NCBI RefSeq assembly: GCF_002159535.1
Contig: NZ_NFIU01000008.1
Span: 1 to 64,000 of the forward strand
Direction of reading: 5' to 3'
From: Olsenella sp. An290
GTDB lineage: Bacteria > Actinomycetota > Coriobacteriia > Coriobacteriales > Atopobiaceae
Length of the DNA: 64,000 nt
Position numbers and translations under genes: made by a program. A model generated the notes under the pieces. It did not search any database, had not been told where the DNA came from, and saw only the letters and a list, made by a program, of their open reading frames with translations. This document shows, piece after piece, positions 34,367 to 43,594 of this stretch (within the stretch, counting starts at the first letter, position 1; the number at the start of each line of letters is the position of its first letter).

Positions 34367-34692
34367 TGGCGTGGCTGCGACCGATACCCGCGAGGCTGCT
34401 CCCGGACTCGTGCCTAGTGCGCGAGCCGGCAGTCGATGGCGGCTTTGGCGAGCCGCGCGCCATCTCGCGCGTGAGGTTCGAGCGGGCGCAATCGGTGGTT
34501 GCCGAAGCGCACCGCAGCGCGGACGCAGGGGCGGGCACGCTCTTCGTGGATGCCGTCACGAGTGCGGGGGCTTTCGAGATTCCCGCGGGCTCGCGCGTCG
34601 AGGTGCATGGGAGGTCGTACGTGGCTGCTAAGGTTTCGCGCTTCGAGGGGTTCAACGGGCGCGTACACCACTGGGAGGTGGAGCTGCGATGA
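34366..34692 (+). CDS. Putative minor capsid / head-closure protein
   Basis: A 108-aa protein beginning MAWLRPIPARLLPDSCLV. It is rich in beta strands, with DAVTSAGAFEIPAGSRVEV and YVAAKVSRFEGF near the end. This resembles the small minor capsid/head-closure proteins (Minor_capsid_1 type) of Gram-positive phages. The start shares one base with the stop before it, and its stop overlaps the next start by four, so it is translationally coupled. Confidence 0.65.
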   Translation: MAWLRPIPARLLPDSCLVREPAVDGGFGEPRAISRVRFERAQSVVAEAHRSADAGAGTLFVDAVTSAGAFEIPAGSRVEVHGRSYVAAKVSRFEGFNGRVHHWEVELR

Positions 34693-35081
34693 GGGCGGTC
34701 GTGGATGCCGTGGCGGGGATGCTGCGCGCGGCGGGAGTCGGTGACGTGTTCTGTATCGCGCCAAGCGCACTGTTGAGCGAACAGCCCGTCGTGGTTCGCT
34801 GGGCGGGCTTCTCGCGTGAGAGCCGCCAAGACGGCGAGGAACGCGGAGTCGCCTCGGTGGAGGTGTTTGCCGTCCGCGAAACGGATGCTGCCGCGTGCGA
34901 TGTCGCGATTCTGTGCGAAGCGGCTGTGCGCTCGTCCGGTCGCGCCGAGTGGAACGTGGCGGGTTCCGGGGTGCGCATCCTGGGCATCGATACGGACGCG
35001 CCGGCTTTCAGGGAGCGCGACTCGAGCGGGCGCTTCGTGTGGGCATTCACGGTGAGGCTGACGGTTGCGAGGGAGATATGA
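34689..35081 (+). CDS. Minor capsid / tail-completion-like protein
   Basis: A 130-aa protein in the place of tail-completion or minor capsid proteins. It has an N-terminal helix (AVVDAVAGMLRAAGV), a beta-rich middle and a C-terminal strand set (FVWAFTVRLTVAREI). No motif gives a firm name. Overlaps on both sides (ATGA) keep it in one translational unit with the connectors and the next small gene. In a normal siphophage a tail tube gene would follow; it does not here. Confidence 0.6.
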   Translation: MRAVVDAVAGMLRAAGVGDVFCIAPSALLSEQPVVVRWAGFSRESRQDGEERGVASVEVFAVRETDAAACDVAILCEAAVRSSGRAEWNVAGSGVRILGIDTDAPAFRERDSSGRFVWAFTVRLTVAREI

Positions 35082-35260
35082 CCGATAGGAAGGGCACGAA
35101 GAGCGGGGCGGGTGGCAGTCAGGGCACTTGGAACGACGAGCGCGGTTCTCACACCGACGTTCGCCTGCGCCGTTCCGGTGACCGCTTCCGAGACGAGGAG
35201 CTCTCGGAGCGAGAGCAGCGCCGGGCGGTGTCCTATGGTCGCGCGAGAGGACGGCTCTGA
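35078..35260 (+). CDS. Small basic/charged protein at the place where tail tube and tape measure are expected
   Basis: A 60-aa hydrophilic protein (Arg, Glu, Ser, Gly rich), probably unstructured. It starts as ATGA on the previous stop and shares one base with the Dit start, so the unit is intact. I recognise no family. Its position between connector and Dit genes, where several kilobases of tail genes normally sit, is the main point of interest. Confidence 0.6.
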   Translation: MTDRKGTKSGAGGSQGTWNDERGSHTDVRLRRSGDRFRDEELSEREQRRAVSYGRARGRL

Positions 35261-36000
35261 TGGCGCGCTCCATCAAGTTCGATGGGCACGACTTCTCGTC
35301 CTTCTCGACCGCCGAGGTGGTACTGCCCGCGGCACACGGCCTCTCCGTGGACGCCGCTGAGGTGCCAGGCCGTGCCGGTGCGGTCCTGCTCTCTGCACGT
35401 ATCCCGCCCAAGACTCTGCGCGTGCGGCTCTTCCTCGACCTTGCCGTAGACGAGGACGCGGAGGGGCTCTCTGCGTTGCGCCACGAAGCGGCGGCGTGGC
35501 TCGCCTCGGATGCCGGATGCGACTTGGAGCTCCCCGGCGAACCGGGGCTCGTCTATCGCAACGCCGTGTGCACAGGCGCGGATGCCTGGGACGCCCTCTT
35601 CGAGGACGGTTCCTGCGAGCTGGCGTTCACGGCGTTCGATCCCGTTGCATGGGGGCAGGGGCAGGAGGTCGTGCCCGCTGGCGGCCGCGCAGGACTGTCG
35701 TTTGTCGTTGGCGGCACGTATAGGACGTTGCCGACGTTCGTGATGGAAGCGGCGGCTGGTGATGGAGTGACCGTCGAGGACGATGACACGGGTGCTCATG
35801 TCGAGGTGGAGCGAGCGTTCCTGGGCGGCGAGGAGGTCATCATCGACTGCGGTGCCGGGCGCGCATGGGTTGACGGCGAGGCTGCAGATTCCGACGTGAC
35901 GCTCGACAGCGACTTCTTCTGGCTGGAACCGGGTCCGCACGAGCTGTCCTTCACGGGCTGCGCGGACTTCACAGCAAACTTCACAGAAAGATGGCTCTGA
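35260..36000 (+). CDS. Distal tail protein (Dit)-like baseplate hub
   Basis: A 246-aa protein of the siphovirus Dit family. It has the N-terminal FDGHDFSSF and VPGRAGAVLLSARIPPKTL, the typical start of the ring-forming domain, and a C-terminal galectin-like part ending in SFTGCADFTANFTERWL. Dit forms the hub that joins the tail tube to fibres. Its presence without tube or tape-measure genes is unusual. It overlaps the next gene's start. Confidence 0.8.
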   Translation: MARSIKFDGHDFSSFSTAEVVLPAAHGLSVDAAEVPGRAGAVLLSARIPPKTLRVRLFLDLAVDEDAEGLSALRHEAAAWLASDAGCDLELPGEPGLVYRNAVCTGADAWDALFEDGSCELAFTAFDPVAWGQGQEVVPAGGRAGLSFVVGGTYRTLPTFVMEAAAGDGVTVEDDDTGAHVEVERAFLGGEEVIIDCGAGRAWVDGEAADSDVTLDSDFFWLEPGPHELSFTGCADFTANFTERWL

Positions 36001-37280
36001 TGGGCGGCACGGCTCCGACGCTTTTCTGGTTCGACCGCGCTGATGAGCGTATCGGGATTCTGCACCCGGCTGGCGCGGTGGAGCATCGCGAGGAGCTGGG
36101 AGGAGAGGACGTACTCTCGTTCCCCTGCCTGGAGACGCCTGAGAAATACGATCGCATCCTGTGGCGAGACCCCCAGGACGGGCGATGGCGCGAGCACGTG
36201 GTGGTGCGCACGGACGAGGCGCTGGGTGCCGCGTGCGAGGTATACGCGGAGTCGAGCCTGTGCGACCTTCTCGGTAGCTATGTCGAGGAGGAGCGGGTGT
36301 CAGGCTCGGGGCTCTACGGTGCGTTGGGCGTCGTGCTCGAGGGGACGCGTTGGCAGGCATCCACGCTTGGTTGGTTTGGCGATCACGGCTGCTACATCTA
36401 CCACGTGAACCGGCTCGCGGCTCTCAGGCGCGTGTGCGAGGTGTGGGGGTGCGAGATTGAGCCCGCGATCGCGGTTTCGGGCGGCTGCGTGTCATCGCGC
36501 ACCGTGCGAGCGGTGGCTGCTTTGGGCTCGTGGCGCGGCGCGCGGCTCGAGTACGGGCGGAACATGGCGGGATGCACGCGCACGGTTGCTGAGGACGAGG
36601 TCTTCACGGCGCTCTACGGCTATGGGGCCGGGTTGCCCGTGGTGGACGAGACGGGCGCCTTCACGGGCGGGTATCGGCGCAAGCTCACGTTCGGTGAGGT
36701 GAACGGTGGTGTCGACTGGGTCGGCGACGATGAAGCGAGGCTGCTGTGGGGCCTGCCAGACGGCTCGGGCGGCCGCGTGCACCGCTTTGGAGAGGTGACG
36801 TTCGCGGATGTTGAGGACCCCGAGGTTCTTCTCGCCCGCACGCAGGAGGCTCTTGTGGAGACGTGCGCTCCGCTGGTGAGCTACGAGGTGGACGCCGTGG
36901 CGCTTTCGGGTGCTGTCTTTGTTGGACTCGGGGACGAGGTCGCGGTGGTGGACTCGTCGCGCGATCCCGCATGGCGCCTCCGGGCGCGGGTGGTGCGGCG
37001 CGTGCGGCTCTTTGGCGATGCTGTGGAAGCACGCTACTCGGTAGGCGTTGCCCCGCGCACAGCATTTGCAGAGCGCAGCACCGTCGAAGCGCGTGTGGCG
37101 GCTGTTGAGGACGTGGCGGGTGCTGCGGGCGACACCGTTGCTGCCGTGGGAGCAAGCGTGGCCGCAATCGAGCAGGCGGCGGGCGTGGTCGCTGGTGGCG
37201 ATGTGCCCGCGCTGGCAACCAAGGAGTATGTGGCGCAGCAGATCGCCGCCCTTGATGACCTGAGCGAGGTGGAGTTCTGA
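36000..37280 (+). CDS. Tail-associated (Tal/Prophage_tail) baseplate protein
   Basis: A 426-aa protein. The N-terminal ~350 residues match the Tal/gp44-like baseplate fold ([45 protein letters not shown]). The rest is an Ala/Val-rich helix ending in [20 protein letters not shown] plus a final Phe. I see no peptidoglycan hydrolase domain. The start at 36000 shares an A with the Dit stop (TGATG); ATG 35991 is an alternative. The last ~20 residues recur at the end of the next protein. Confidence 0.78.
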   Translation: MGGTAPTLFWFDRADERIGILHPAGAVEHREELGGEDVLSFPCLETPEKYDRILWRDPQDGRWREHVVVRTDEALGAACEVYAESSLCDLLGSYVEEERVSGSGLYGALGVVLEGTRWQASTLGWFGDHGCYIYHVNRLAALRRVCEVWGCEIEPAIAVSGGCVSSRTVRAVAALGSWRGARLEYGRNMAGCTRTVAEDEVFTALYGYGAGLPVVDETGAFTGGYRRKLTFGEVNGGVDWVGDDEARLLWGLPDGSGGRVHRFGEVTFADVEDPEVLLARTQEALVETCAPLVSYEVDAVALSGAVFVGLGDEVAVVDSSRDPAWRLRARVVRRVRLFGDAVEARYSVGVAPRTAFAERSTVEARVAAVEDVAGAAGDTVAAVGASVAAIEQAAGVVAGGDVPALATKEYVAQQIAALDDLSEVEF

Positions 37281-38830
37281 TGGCCGATCTTGAAGGTTAC
37301 GGCCTGCACGAGCTGGTGTGGGAGTCCTGCGACGACGTCTTCGCGGGGGCCTTGGTGGCGTCTCCCGCCGATGCGGAGGGGCGTGGTATCGCGCTCGCCG
37401 TGAGACGCGACGGAGAGGTGGTGGACCTTTCCGGCGCAAACGTGTATCTGCTTTGGCGCCACCGTGCGACACGCGAACGTGGATGCGAGCCGTTCGATGA
37501 GGTGGACGCAGAGGCCGGAACGTTCTCCGTGTTCTACCCGGCGGCTATGGTGTGCGCAGAGGGTTCGGTCGACTGTCAGGTGATGGTGTCGCTTCCCGGA
37601 GGGAGCGCAATCTCGACGCGGACGTTCGAAGTGCGTGTTGAGCAGGTGCTCGTGGGTGGCGCAGAGTCCGAGGACGGTTTCACACTCTTCCTTGAGGCGA
37701 TACAGAAATACGAGAACGCGGATGCGCTTATTGCCGAGGCGGCGTCCAAGGCGCAGGAGGCTGTTGAGACTGCACAGGGCGCGGTGTCCACGGCGGGGCA
37801 GGCGGTCGAGGCGGCTGCCGGGGCCTCGGGTGCCGTTGCTGCCGCGAACGCCGCCGCGGCGGCTGCGACGCAGGCAAAGGAGGAACTGCTGGCGGCCGCC
37901 GAGCGAGGGGACTTCGACGGCGCTGACGGCAAGCCGGGTCCTGCGGGCGTCGACGGGAAGGACGGGGCGCCGGGCGCTGACGGCAAAGACGGCGTCGATG
38001 GTGCTCCCGGTGCCGACGGGAAGGACGGAGCGGACGGCGTGAGCCCGTCGGCCTCCGTGGCGCAGACGGCAGAGGGCGCGGTGGTGACGGTCACGGACGC
38101 CAGCGGGACCACCACCGCAACGCTCCTTCACGGAGCTAAGGGAGACAAGGGCGACGACGGCGAGCGCGGAGAGAAGGGCGACGCATTCACGTACGCCGAC
38201 TTCACCGCCGAGCAGTTGGCGGCGCTCAAGGGGCCGAAGGGCGATCCCGGCGAGGACGGGATGGATGGTCAGGATGGAGCGCCGGGCTCCGACGGCGCTG
38301 ACGGCGTGAGCGTCACGCACTCGTGGGCGGGCTCCGTGCTCACGGTGACGAGCGCGAGCGGCACGAGCTCCGCCGACCTCAAGGGCGAGAAGGGCGACAA
38401 GGGCGACAAGGGCGACAAGGGCGACAAGGGCGACCCGTTCACCTACGCGGACTTCTCCTCCGAGCAGCTCGAAGCGCTGCGCGGCCCCCAGGGCGTTCAG
38501 GGGCTGCCCGGCGCCGACGGCGAGGACGGCGTCGACGGGCAGGACGGCGCTGACGCCGAGATCACGGGCGCGACTGCGACGGTGGACGCCTCCACGGGCA
38601 CGCCGTCGGTGACCGTGACGCTCGGCGGCACGCCGGGGGCGCGCACGTTCGCGTTCGCCTTCTCCGGCCTCAAGGGAGAGACCGGCGAGCAGGGGCCGCA
38701 GGGAGCGCCCGGACAGGACGGCGAGGACGGGGCGCCGGGCGCGACGCCCGACCTCTCGGCCTACGCGACGAAGCAGTACGTCGACCAGGCGATCGCCGCC
38801 CTGGACGACCTGAGCGAGGTGGAGTTCTGA
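37280..38830 (+). CDS. Baseplate upper/tail fibre protein with collagen-like repeats
   Basis: A 516-aa fibre. Residues 1-130 look like the BppU-type N-terminal domain ([40 protein letters not shown]). An Ala-rich coiled coil follows (about 150-210). Then come two long Gly-X-Y collagen-like blocks with DGKDGADG and [11 protein letters not shown] units, interrupted by small beta modules containing TYADF(S/T)(A/S)EQL. The C-terminus ends in [12 protein letters not shown], like the preceding protein. It probably forms a trimer that displays the receptor-binding tip. Confidence 0.82.
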   Translation: MADLEGYGLHELVWESCDDVFAGALVASPADAEGRGIALAVRRDGEVVDLSGANVYLLWRHRATRERGCEPFDEVDAEAGTFSVFYPAAMVCAEGSVDCQVMVSLPGGSAISTRTFEVRVEQVLVGGAESEDGFTLFLEAIQKYENADALIAEAASKAQEAVETAQGAVSTAGQAVEAAAGASGAVAAANAAAAAATQAKEELLAAAERGDFDGADGKPGPAGVDGKDGAPGADGKDGVDGAPGADGKDGADGVSPSASVAQTAEGAVVTVTDASGTTTATLLHGAKGDKGDDGERGEKGDAFTYADFTAEQLAALKGPKGDPGEDGMDGQDGAPGSDGADGVSVTHSWAGSVLTVTSASGTSSADLKGEKGDKGDKGDKGDKGDPFTYADFSSEQLEALRGPQGVQGLPGADGEDGVDGQDGADAEITGATATVDASTGTPSVTVTLGGTPGARTFAFAFSGLKGETGEQGPQGAPGQDGEDGAPGATPDLSAYATKQYVDQAIAALDDLSEVEF

Positions 38831-40206
38831 TGGCCGTGGGGACGATCCAGAGGTCGGTGCTCACCGACATCGCGAACGCCATCCGCGTGCAGAACGGAGG
38901 CACCGATACCTACCTGCCCTCGGAGATGGCGGCGGCGGTGTTCGCGCTCGACGGCACCAAGGCGGGGACGCCGCTCCAGGCGCTCGCCGGTACGGGAACG
39001 GGCGTGATCTCGGACTCCGTGTTCGACGGCATCGCCGACGCAATCCGCGCGCAGAACGGGCTCACCGAGACCTACAAGCCCTCCGAGATGGCGCCGGCAA
39101 TACTCGCGCTCTCCTGGGACGTGGGCGTGAAGATGCGCGCGATCCTGCTCGCGGACGGTACGCTCGAGTTCAACTACCGCGACGGCCGCTCCTCCGACGT
39201 GCCCGGGGCGGTGATCCTGGACGCCTGGGAGGTGGACCCGGAGGGCTACTCCTCGGCGGGTGCCCGCCCCTGGGACGACGTCAAGCTCTCCGTGACGCGC
39301 GCCGTGTTCGACGGCGACTTCTCCGAGGGCGGGCTCGCCAACGCGAGCTACCTCTTCCACGGGTTCGAGAACCTCGTTGAGGTGGAGGGCTTCGAGGAGC
39401 TCTCCGGCGCGACCAGCATGAACCAGATGTTCGTGAGCTGCCCCTCGCTCGAGACGATCTGGGCGGACGGGTTCACCTCGTCCGCCACGAGCGGGTCGCT
39501 CATGTTCAGCGGGTGCAGCAGGCTCGTGGGCGGGCAAGGCTACGTGCCGGGGCAGATGGACAACCACGCGGAGCTCAACTACGGGGTGGACGGCGTGCTG
39601 ACCGACCCCGCGAGCGACCAGCGCGAGTGGTTCCGCTGCTTCCTCTACGCGGACGGCGGGCTCGTGCTGACGGCCGCGGCCGAGCCCGAGGCGGGGCGGG
39701 AGCTCGTCTCGTCGGGGCGCCTGTGCGCGAACGCCCGGTACAACTCGGTGGGCTACCAGCCGTGGTACGACCACCGGCACGACGTGGAGGCGGTGGAGAT
39801 CGCCGCCGACATGGCGACCTACGACCACGTGAACACGAACTACTGGTTCTACGGGCACCAGTCGATCACCGACGTGACGGGGGTGGGGAACCTCTGCGGC
39901 GTGCGCGAGATGCAGCACACCTTCAACAGCTGCGAGGGGCTCACCGAGATCGACCTCTCCGGGCTCGACCCGTCCTCCCTCGAGGACCTCGCCTACACCT
40001 TCGGCGGGTGCGGCTCTCTCGTGACGATCTGGGCGGACGCCGACTGGGCGCTGCCGTCCTCCGGCGTCTCCGGCTTCCAGACGTTCTACCAGTGCGCCTC
40101 GCTCGTGGGCGGCGCGGGCACGACCTACGCGAGCTCGCGCGCCGGCTACCAGTACATGAGGATCGACGGCGTCGGGGGCGCAGGGTACCTTACGGCGAAG
40201 GGCTAG
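38830..40206 (+). CDS. BspA-like leucine-rich tail-tip protein, probable receptor-binding protein
   Basis: A 458-aa protein. The N-terminus holds two copies of an attachment module (IANAIRVQNGGTDTYLPSEM and IADAIRAQNGLTETYKPSEM) known from tail-tip proteins. The rest is a DUF285/BspA-like array: MFVSCPSLETIWADGF, MFSGCSRLVGG, FNSCEGLTEIDLSGLD, FGGCGSLVTIWADADW and FYQCASLVGGAGT. It is the last gene of the structural operon, where receptor-binding proteins normally lie. Its GC is close to that of the host chromosome, unlike the defence genes. Confidence 0.8.
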   Translation: MAVGTIQRSVLTDIANAIRVQNGGTDTYLPSEMAAAVFALDGTKAGTPLQALAGTGTGVISDSVFDGIADAIRAQNGLTETYKPSEMAPAILALSWDVGVKMRAILLADGTLEFNYRDGRSSDVPGAVILDAWEVDPEGYSSAGARPWDDVKLSVTRAVFDGDFSEGGLANASYLFHGFENLVEVEGFEELSGATSMNQMFVSCPSLETIWADGFTSSATSGSLMFSGCSRLVGGQGYVPGQMDNHAELNYGVDGVLTDPASDQREWFRCFLYADGGLVLTAAAEPEAGRELVSSGRLCANARYNSVGYQPWYDHRHDVEAVEIAADMATYDHVNTNYWFYGHQSITDVTGVGNLCGVREMQHTFNSCEGLTEIDLSGLDPSSLEDLAYTFGGCGSLVTIWADADWALPSSGVSGFQTFYQCASLVGGAGTTYASSRAGYQYMRIDGVGGAGYLTAKG

Positions 40207-40589
40207 CTCATTGTACCCTGCAGGTTCTTCTTGAGCGATTCTACGGCCTTTTTCGCAGCGTGCTGGCGAATGAGGCCTTCTTTCGAGTATGCCCCCAACG
40301 ATACTTCGTTGCCTTCGACTTTCGCAAGGAGGAGAACGGATGCCATCCCGCCGGCTCCTCCTTTGAGCATTGCAAGCGCGATTCCCTGCTCCTCGTCATC
40401 AAGCAGAACGGTGCCCGCATCAATCAGGGCATCCCGTACCGTCTTATATTGGTTGCAGCCGTCGACCCTTGCCTCGGAGAAAAACGATCCCTTCGAGAAT
40501 GCCTTCTCTTGTACTCGGTAATCCAGCTCGCCCAGCGCTGCGGCGTAGTCATCAGCAGCTTTCTTTAGCAATCCGCTCAGGTCTTCCAT
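40203..40589 (-). CDS. Small partner protein of the minus-strand membrane module
   Basis: A 128-aa soluble protein with an N-terminal helix (MEDLSGLLKKAADDYAAALG) and a hydrophobic middle (GAGGMASVLLLAKVEGNEVS). The ATG at 40589 has AGGAGGA five to ten bases upstream, inside the end of the previous gene, giving a 38-base overlap. The two genes therefore form one minus-strand unit. It may be an inhibitor or co-factor of the large membrane protein; I recognise no family. It converges with the tail-tip gene, overlapping its last four bases. Confidence 0.65.
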   Translation of the reverse strand: MEDLSGLLKKAADDYAAALGELDYRVQEKAFSKGSFFSEARVDGCNQYKTVRDALIDAGTVLLDDEEQGIALAMLKGGAGGMASVLLLAKVEGNEVSLGAYSKEGLIRQHAAKKAVESLKKNLQGTMS

Positions 40590-42057
40590 TCTCCTCCTCT
40601 GCCGACTCCTCCAGAACCATGACAAGCCCGTCCGCAATCTGCCCGTCGATGTCACCCTCTATCAGGGCCCTCCTGGAGACGATCTCGTTGATGTCATCTG
40701 CCATGAGTTCCGCGATAAAAGCAGCCCTGTTGGAGGATGCGTACATGTCTTTGAGGGTGCTACCGTCTAGGCGGCGGTTGATTGATTCCACGAGCTCTGA
40801 TACCTCACGCTCGGCCATGAGGTAATCGCTCGCAACCCGTCCGACCTGCTCCTCGACGATAGCGCACATCTGTTCCGCATCGTCCTTGATTAACAGGCCT
40901 GTGAGCGCATTCACAGCGACTCCAGCCGCGGTACCGCCGCCCAGGGAGCCTATCAACCCGCCGACAACCGTTCCGACTCCTGGGAACACCATGGAACCGA
41001 GGGCAGCGCCTCCGACCCACCCGGCAGTCCCACCTGCAACGGAGGAAAGCGTCCCGGCGAGGTTCTTCGCAAGCTGGCCCGGCGATATCCTCCCGCGGAC
41101 AATGTCGGCGATATCGAACGACGAGAGCACGATGACGGTGAGGCCCGCGACGACCGCGTTTCCACGCAGCAGCTTCGCAGCGCTTTTCATCGCGGCAGCT
41201 CCGTAAATGTTCGAGCCGGTCCTGAACGCGTTGACGATGACGGCGCATGCCTTCGGACCGAGAGCTGTGGCTATCGCCTCCGTGCTGGAGACCATAGCGC
41301 TGTTGAGGCCGGCCTTCAGCAGCTGGCTGGAAACGACAGAGACGATGAAGGACGTCCCGCCGACCTTGAGACCGCAGAGCGCCGCCTTCTTCGCTGCGAC
41401 TTCTGGTTTGTCGCCGTTCCATATGCAGGTCCCGAAGGCAATGACGGCGCTGACTCCGAACGCGGAGGCGGCGGTGACCGCTCCGTTGGTTGCGTCGAAC
41501 TTCAGCGAGTCGATGTTGCCGGCTTTTGCAATGTTCCTTGCTTGCTGGTAGGTGTAGTTTCCTCTTCTCACTAGCGATTCAGCCTGCGAAGGGTCGGTCA
41601 CGCCATCCACTTGGCCGTTTGCGATCTTCTCGCGCATCGCCCTGAGCGCCTGATCGTAGATGGCATCGTCCTTTGGCACCTCGATGACCATCGGTTCGCC
41701 CTGCTTGCCGACGTACCTGAAGGCACCCTTGCCCCCATCCCCGAAGCACGCGTTTATCGCTTCTCGTCCGTTGGCGTAATACTTGGACTGAATCCACTGG
41801 CCGTTGACGATTCGGTCGGGACCGTTTTTGGCGAAGTCATCGCCGAGAACACGTGCATCTTTGCCTCGCATCCTGTCATGCAGGTCGTTCGCTTGTTCGG
41901 CGGCGAAGCCGTGCCCCTGCCGTGCGTGGAACTTCTCTTGATCGAAGAGTTGGTTGACCGTTCGATGCGCTCCAACGCCTCTGCCGGCAGCTTCAGCCCC
42001 TGGCTTCTTGCCTTTGCGAGGAACCTCGATTTGCGCCGACGTGGTCTTTTCGCTCAC
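40552..42057 (-). CDS. Large glycine-rich membrane-associated protein, candidate phage-defence effector
   Basis: A 501-aa protein from a GTG start with GGAAAGGAAC upstream. Residues 40-190 form a soluble domain (GHGFAAEQANDLHDRM, KNGPDRIVNGQWIQSKYY, YTYQQARNIAKAGNI). From about 195 to 400 come several hydrophobic and glycine-zipper-like segments (TAASAFGVSAVIAFGTCIW, VVAGLTVIVLSSF, GGTAGWVGGAALGSMVF, GTVVGGLIGSLGGGTAAGVA). The acidic C-terminal tail is soluble. I recall similar uncharacterised proteins in many bacteria but know no function. Its place between tail fibre and attR suggests a moron or defence gene; pore formation is inference. Confidence 0.7.
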   Translation of the reverse strand: MSEKTTSAQIEVPRKGKKPGAEAAGRGVGAHRTVNQLFDQEKFHARQGHGFAAEQANDLHDRMRGKDARVLGDDFAKNGPDRIVNGQWIQSKYYANGREAINACFGDGGKGAFRYVGKQGEPMVIEVPKDDAIYDQALRAMREKIANGQVDGVTDPSQAESLVRRGNYTYQQARNIAKAGNIDSLKFDATNGAVTAASAFGVSAVIAFGTCIWNGDKPEVAAKKAALCGLKVGGTSFIVSVVSSQLLKAGLNSAMVSSTEAIATALGPKACAVIVNAFRTGSNIYGAAAMKSAAKLLRGNAVVAGLTVIVLSSFDIADIVRGRISPGQLAKNLAGTLSSVAGGTAGWVGGAALGSMVFPGVGTVVGGLIGSLGGGTAAGVAVNALTGLLIKDDAEQMCAIVEEQVGRVASDYLMAEREVSELVESINRRLDGSTLKDMYASSNRAAFIAELMADDINEIVSRRALIEGDIDGQIADGLVMVLEESAEEENGRPERIAKESC

Positions 42058-42513
42058 AAAGAGTTCCTTTCCTCGAGATTCCTGATTGAGGCCTTATTGG
42101 TAATTCTAGTCTGATTCCCTTGTCCACTTATTTCGCATTGCTTTGTTTCCTGATGAAGAGATGGCCTCGAGTAGAGTTGTTGTTTTTTGCTTCTATATGT
42201 ACTTCGACTACCCACATTCTATCTGTGCGCGTTGCGGTTGTGCTCACCTTTGCAGGTGTGGAGGCCAAGGCCAAAGTGCTCGTCGACGGGTTGAAAGTGT
42301 GATTTCCTTCCGCATGAACCGTTCGAGGACGGTACTCGGCATTCGCATGCGGCTCTCTGTGCGGGATGCTAGCGCAAAAGCCGACGGTAACGAACGCTTT
42401 ATGGCAACAGGCCAGTTTCTGTGAATCCATCTGTGAACAGGCCGAGGAACGCCTGTGACGCCCACTTAGGGTTTGCCTGTACTACTTCAACCCGTACGAA
42501 CAAGGTGATACAA
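42058..42513. other. AT-richer intergenic stretch between divergent cargo units
   Basis: The stretch separates the minus-strand membrane module from the DUF4417 cassette and must hold both promoters. I could not find a convincing -35/-10 pair. No ORF in it has an RBS or recognisable product. Confidence 0.4.
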
Positions 42514-43218
42514 GTGGACAACAAACCCGATGGACAGGACGCATCAACCACTGATAATCCCGAGCTCGCGCACAAGCGCGATGTGTTCCATGCGTGGATG
42601 CTCGGGGGGTTGGATTTCTCGCGCCCGTGGGATATGCCCATGCTCACGCCCGTCGAGGCGCATCCCACGGCGCTCGTGCCCTTTTCGGTTGCTATGCACG
42701 AGAGATGGTGCGACTTCGACTGCTTCGTGCACTTCTACGAGGATGATTTCCGCTTCGAGCGCGTGTGGAACGACCCGCACAAGTACCTCCCCAAGCTCTC
42801 GAAGTTCGAGGGCGTGATCATGCCGGACTTCTCTACGTGCATCGATTTCCCGCGTCCGCTCAAGATGTGGAACTGCTATCGCAACCAGACGCTCGGGGCA
42901 TGGTGGCAGGAACAGGGACTGACGGTCATCCCGAATGCGCGGCACCAGCCGGAATGCGACTGGCTCGTAGAGGGCCTGCCGCGCGAGAGCGTCATCGCCA
43001 TCTGCGGGCGCGCACTCGTTAAGGATGTGGCAGAGCGCCGCCGCTTTGTGCGCGACGTGAGGACCACCGTGGACGAGCTGCGTCCGACGGCGATCGTCTA
43101 CTACGGCAGCGACCTCTATGGCGTGATGGACTACCCCCGCTCGCTCAGCATCCCCGTGTGGGTGTATCCGGGCTGTGGGCGCGGCGCGCTGGACGGAGGC
43201 AAGTGTGGGCAGCGGTAG
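42514..43218 (+). CDS. DUF4417 family protein
   Basis: A 234-aa protein. The family blocks are visible: HKYLPKLSKFEGVIMPDFST, FPRPLKMWNCYRNQTLGAWW, GLTVIPNARHQPECDW and IVYYGSDLYGVMDY. The GTG at 42514 has AAGGTGAT upstream; the frame upstream of it is not conserved. DUF4417 proteins are found in phages and mobile elements and have no proven role. The end overlaps the toxin-domain gene by 14 bases in the +1 frame, so the two may be coupled or form one polypeptide by frameshifting. Confidence 0.85.
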   Translation: MDNKPDGQDASTTDNPELAHKRDVFHAWMLGGLDFSRPWDMPMLTPVEAHPTALVPFSVAMHERWCDFDCFVHFYEDDFRFERVWNDPHKYLPKLSKFEGVIMPDFSTCIDFPRPLKMWNCYRNQTLGAWWQEQGLTVIPNARHQPECDWLVEGLPRESVIAICGRALVKDVAERRRFVRDVRTTVDELRPTAIVYYGSDLYGVMDYPRSLSIPVWVYPGCGRGALDGGKCGQR

Positions 43219-43594
43219 CAGTGGGTACGGCATTGGGCGCGGGCGTGGAGGAACGTCGGGCAGCCGGGATGACGGGTTCAGGACCGTTCACGGTTTCACA
43301 ACCCGACTGCACGAGGGAAACCAGGGCAAGCACATCCCTGGACACAACAACTACGACCCCAAGGCCGGAAGAAGCATCTTCAAGGGAAGCCTTGCCGACG
43401 CCCAACAGCTCATCGGTGAGTTCGGCGGAGCTGGAACATGGGTGGGTAATAATAAAGAGCGAGTCGATTTCGGCAGGGTGATCGGCACCTGGATCGGCGG
43501 CCGCGGCAAGGAGCGGTCTCCCACGACCATGGGTTTCATTCACTATGGGAAGAACGGTGCTCACATTGTTCCCGCACGACCGAAAAGGGGATGA
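43205..43594 (+). CDS. Polymorphic toxin type 50 (Ntox50) domain protein
   Basis: A 129-aa protein with a Gly/Ser/Arg-rich lead and a clear Ntox50 domain: KHIPGHNNYDPKAGRSIF, QQLIGEFGGAGTW, ERVDFGRVIGTWIG, MGFIHYGKNGAHIVPARP. Ntox50 belongs to the BECR group of predicted RNase toxins, and the conserved His and Arg residues are present. The GTG at 43205 has GGAGG five bases upstream, inside the DUF4417 end. The stop overlaps the next start (ATGA), as toxin and immunity genes often do. No secretion or trafficking domain is attached. Confidence 0.8.
   Translation: MGSGSSGYGIGRGRGGTSGSRDDGFRTVHGFTTRLHEGNQGKHIPGHNNYDPKAGRSIFKGSLADAQQLIGEFGGAGTWVGNNKERVDFGRVIGTWIGGRGKERSPTTMGFIHYGKNGAHIVPARPKRG

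Noticed and set aside
37900-38480. Dense short repeats that might be read as a CRISPR or VNTR array
   Set aside because: They are in-frame Gly-X-Y codons of the collagen-like fibre, without uniform repeat and spacer lengths. No cas genes are present.
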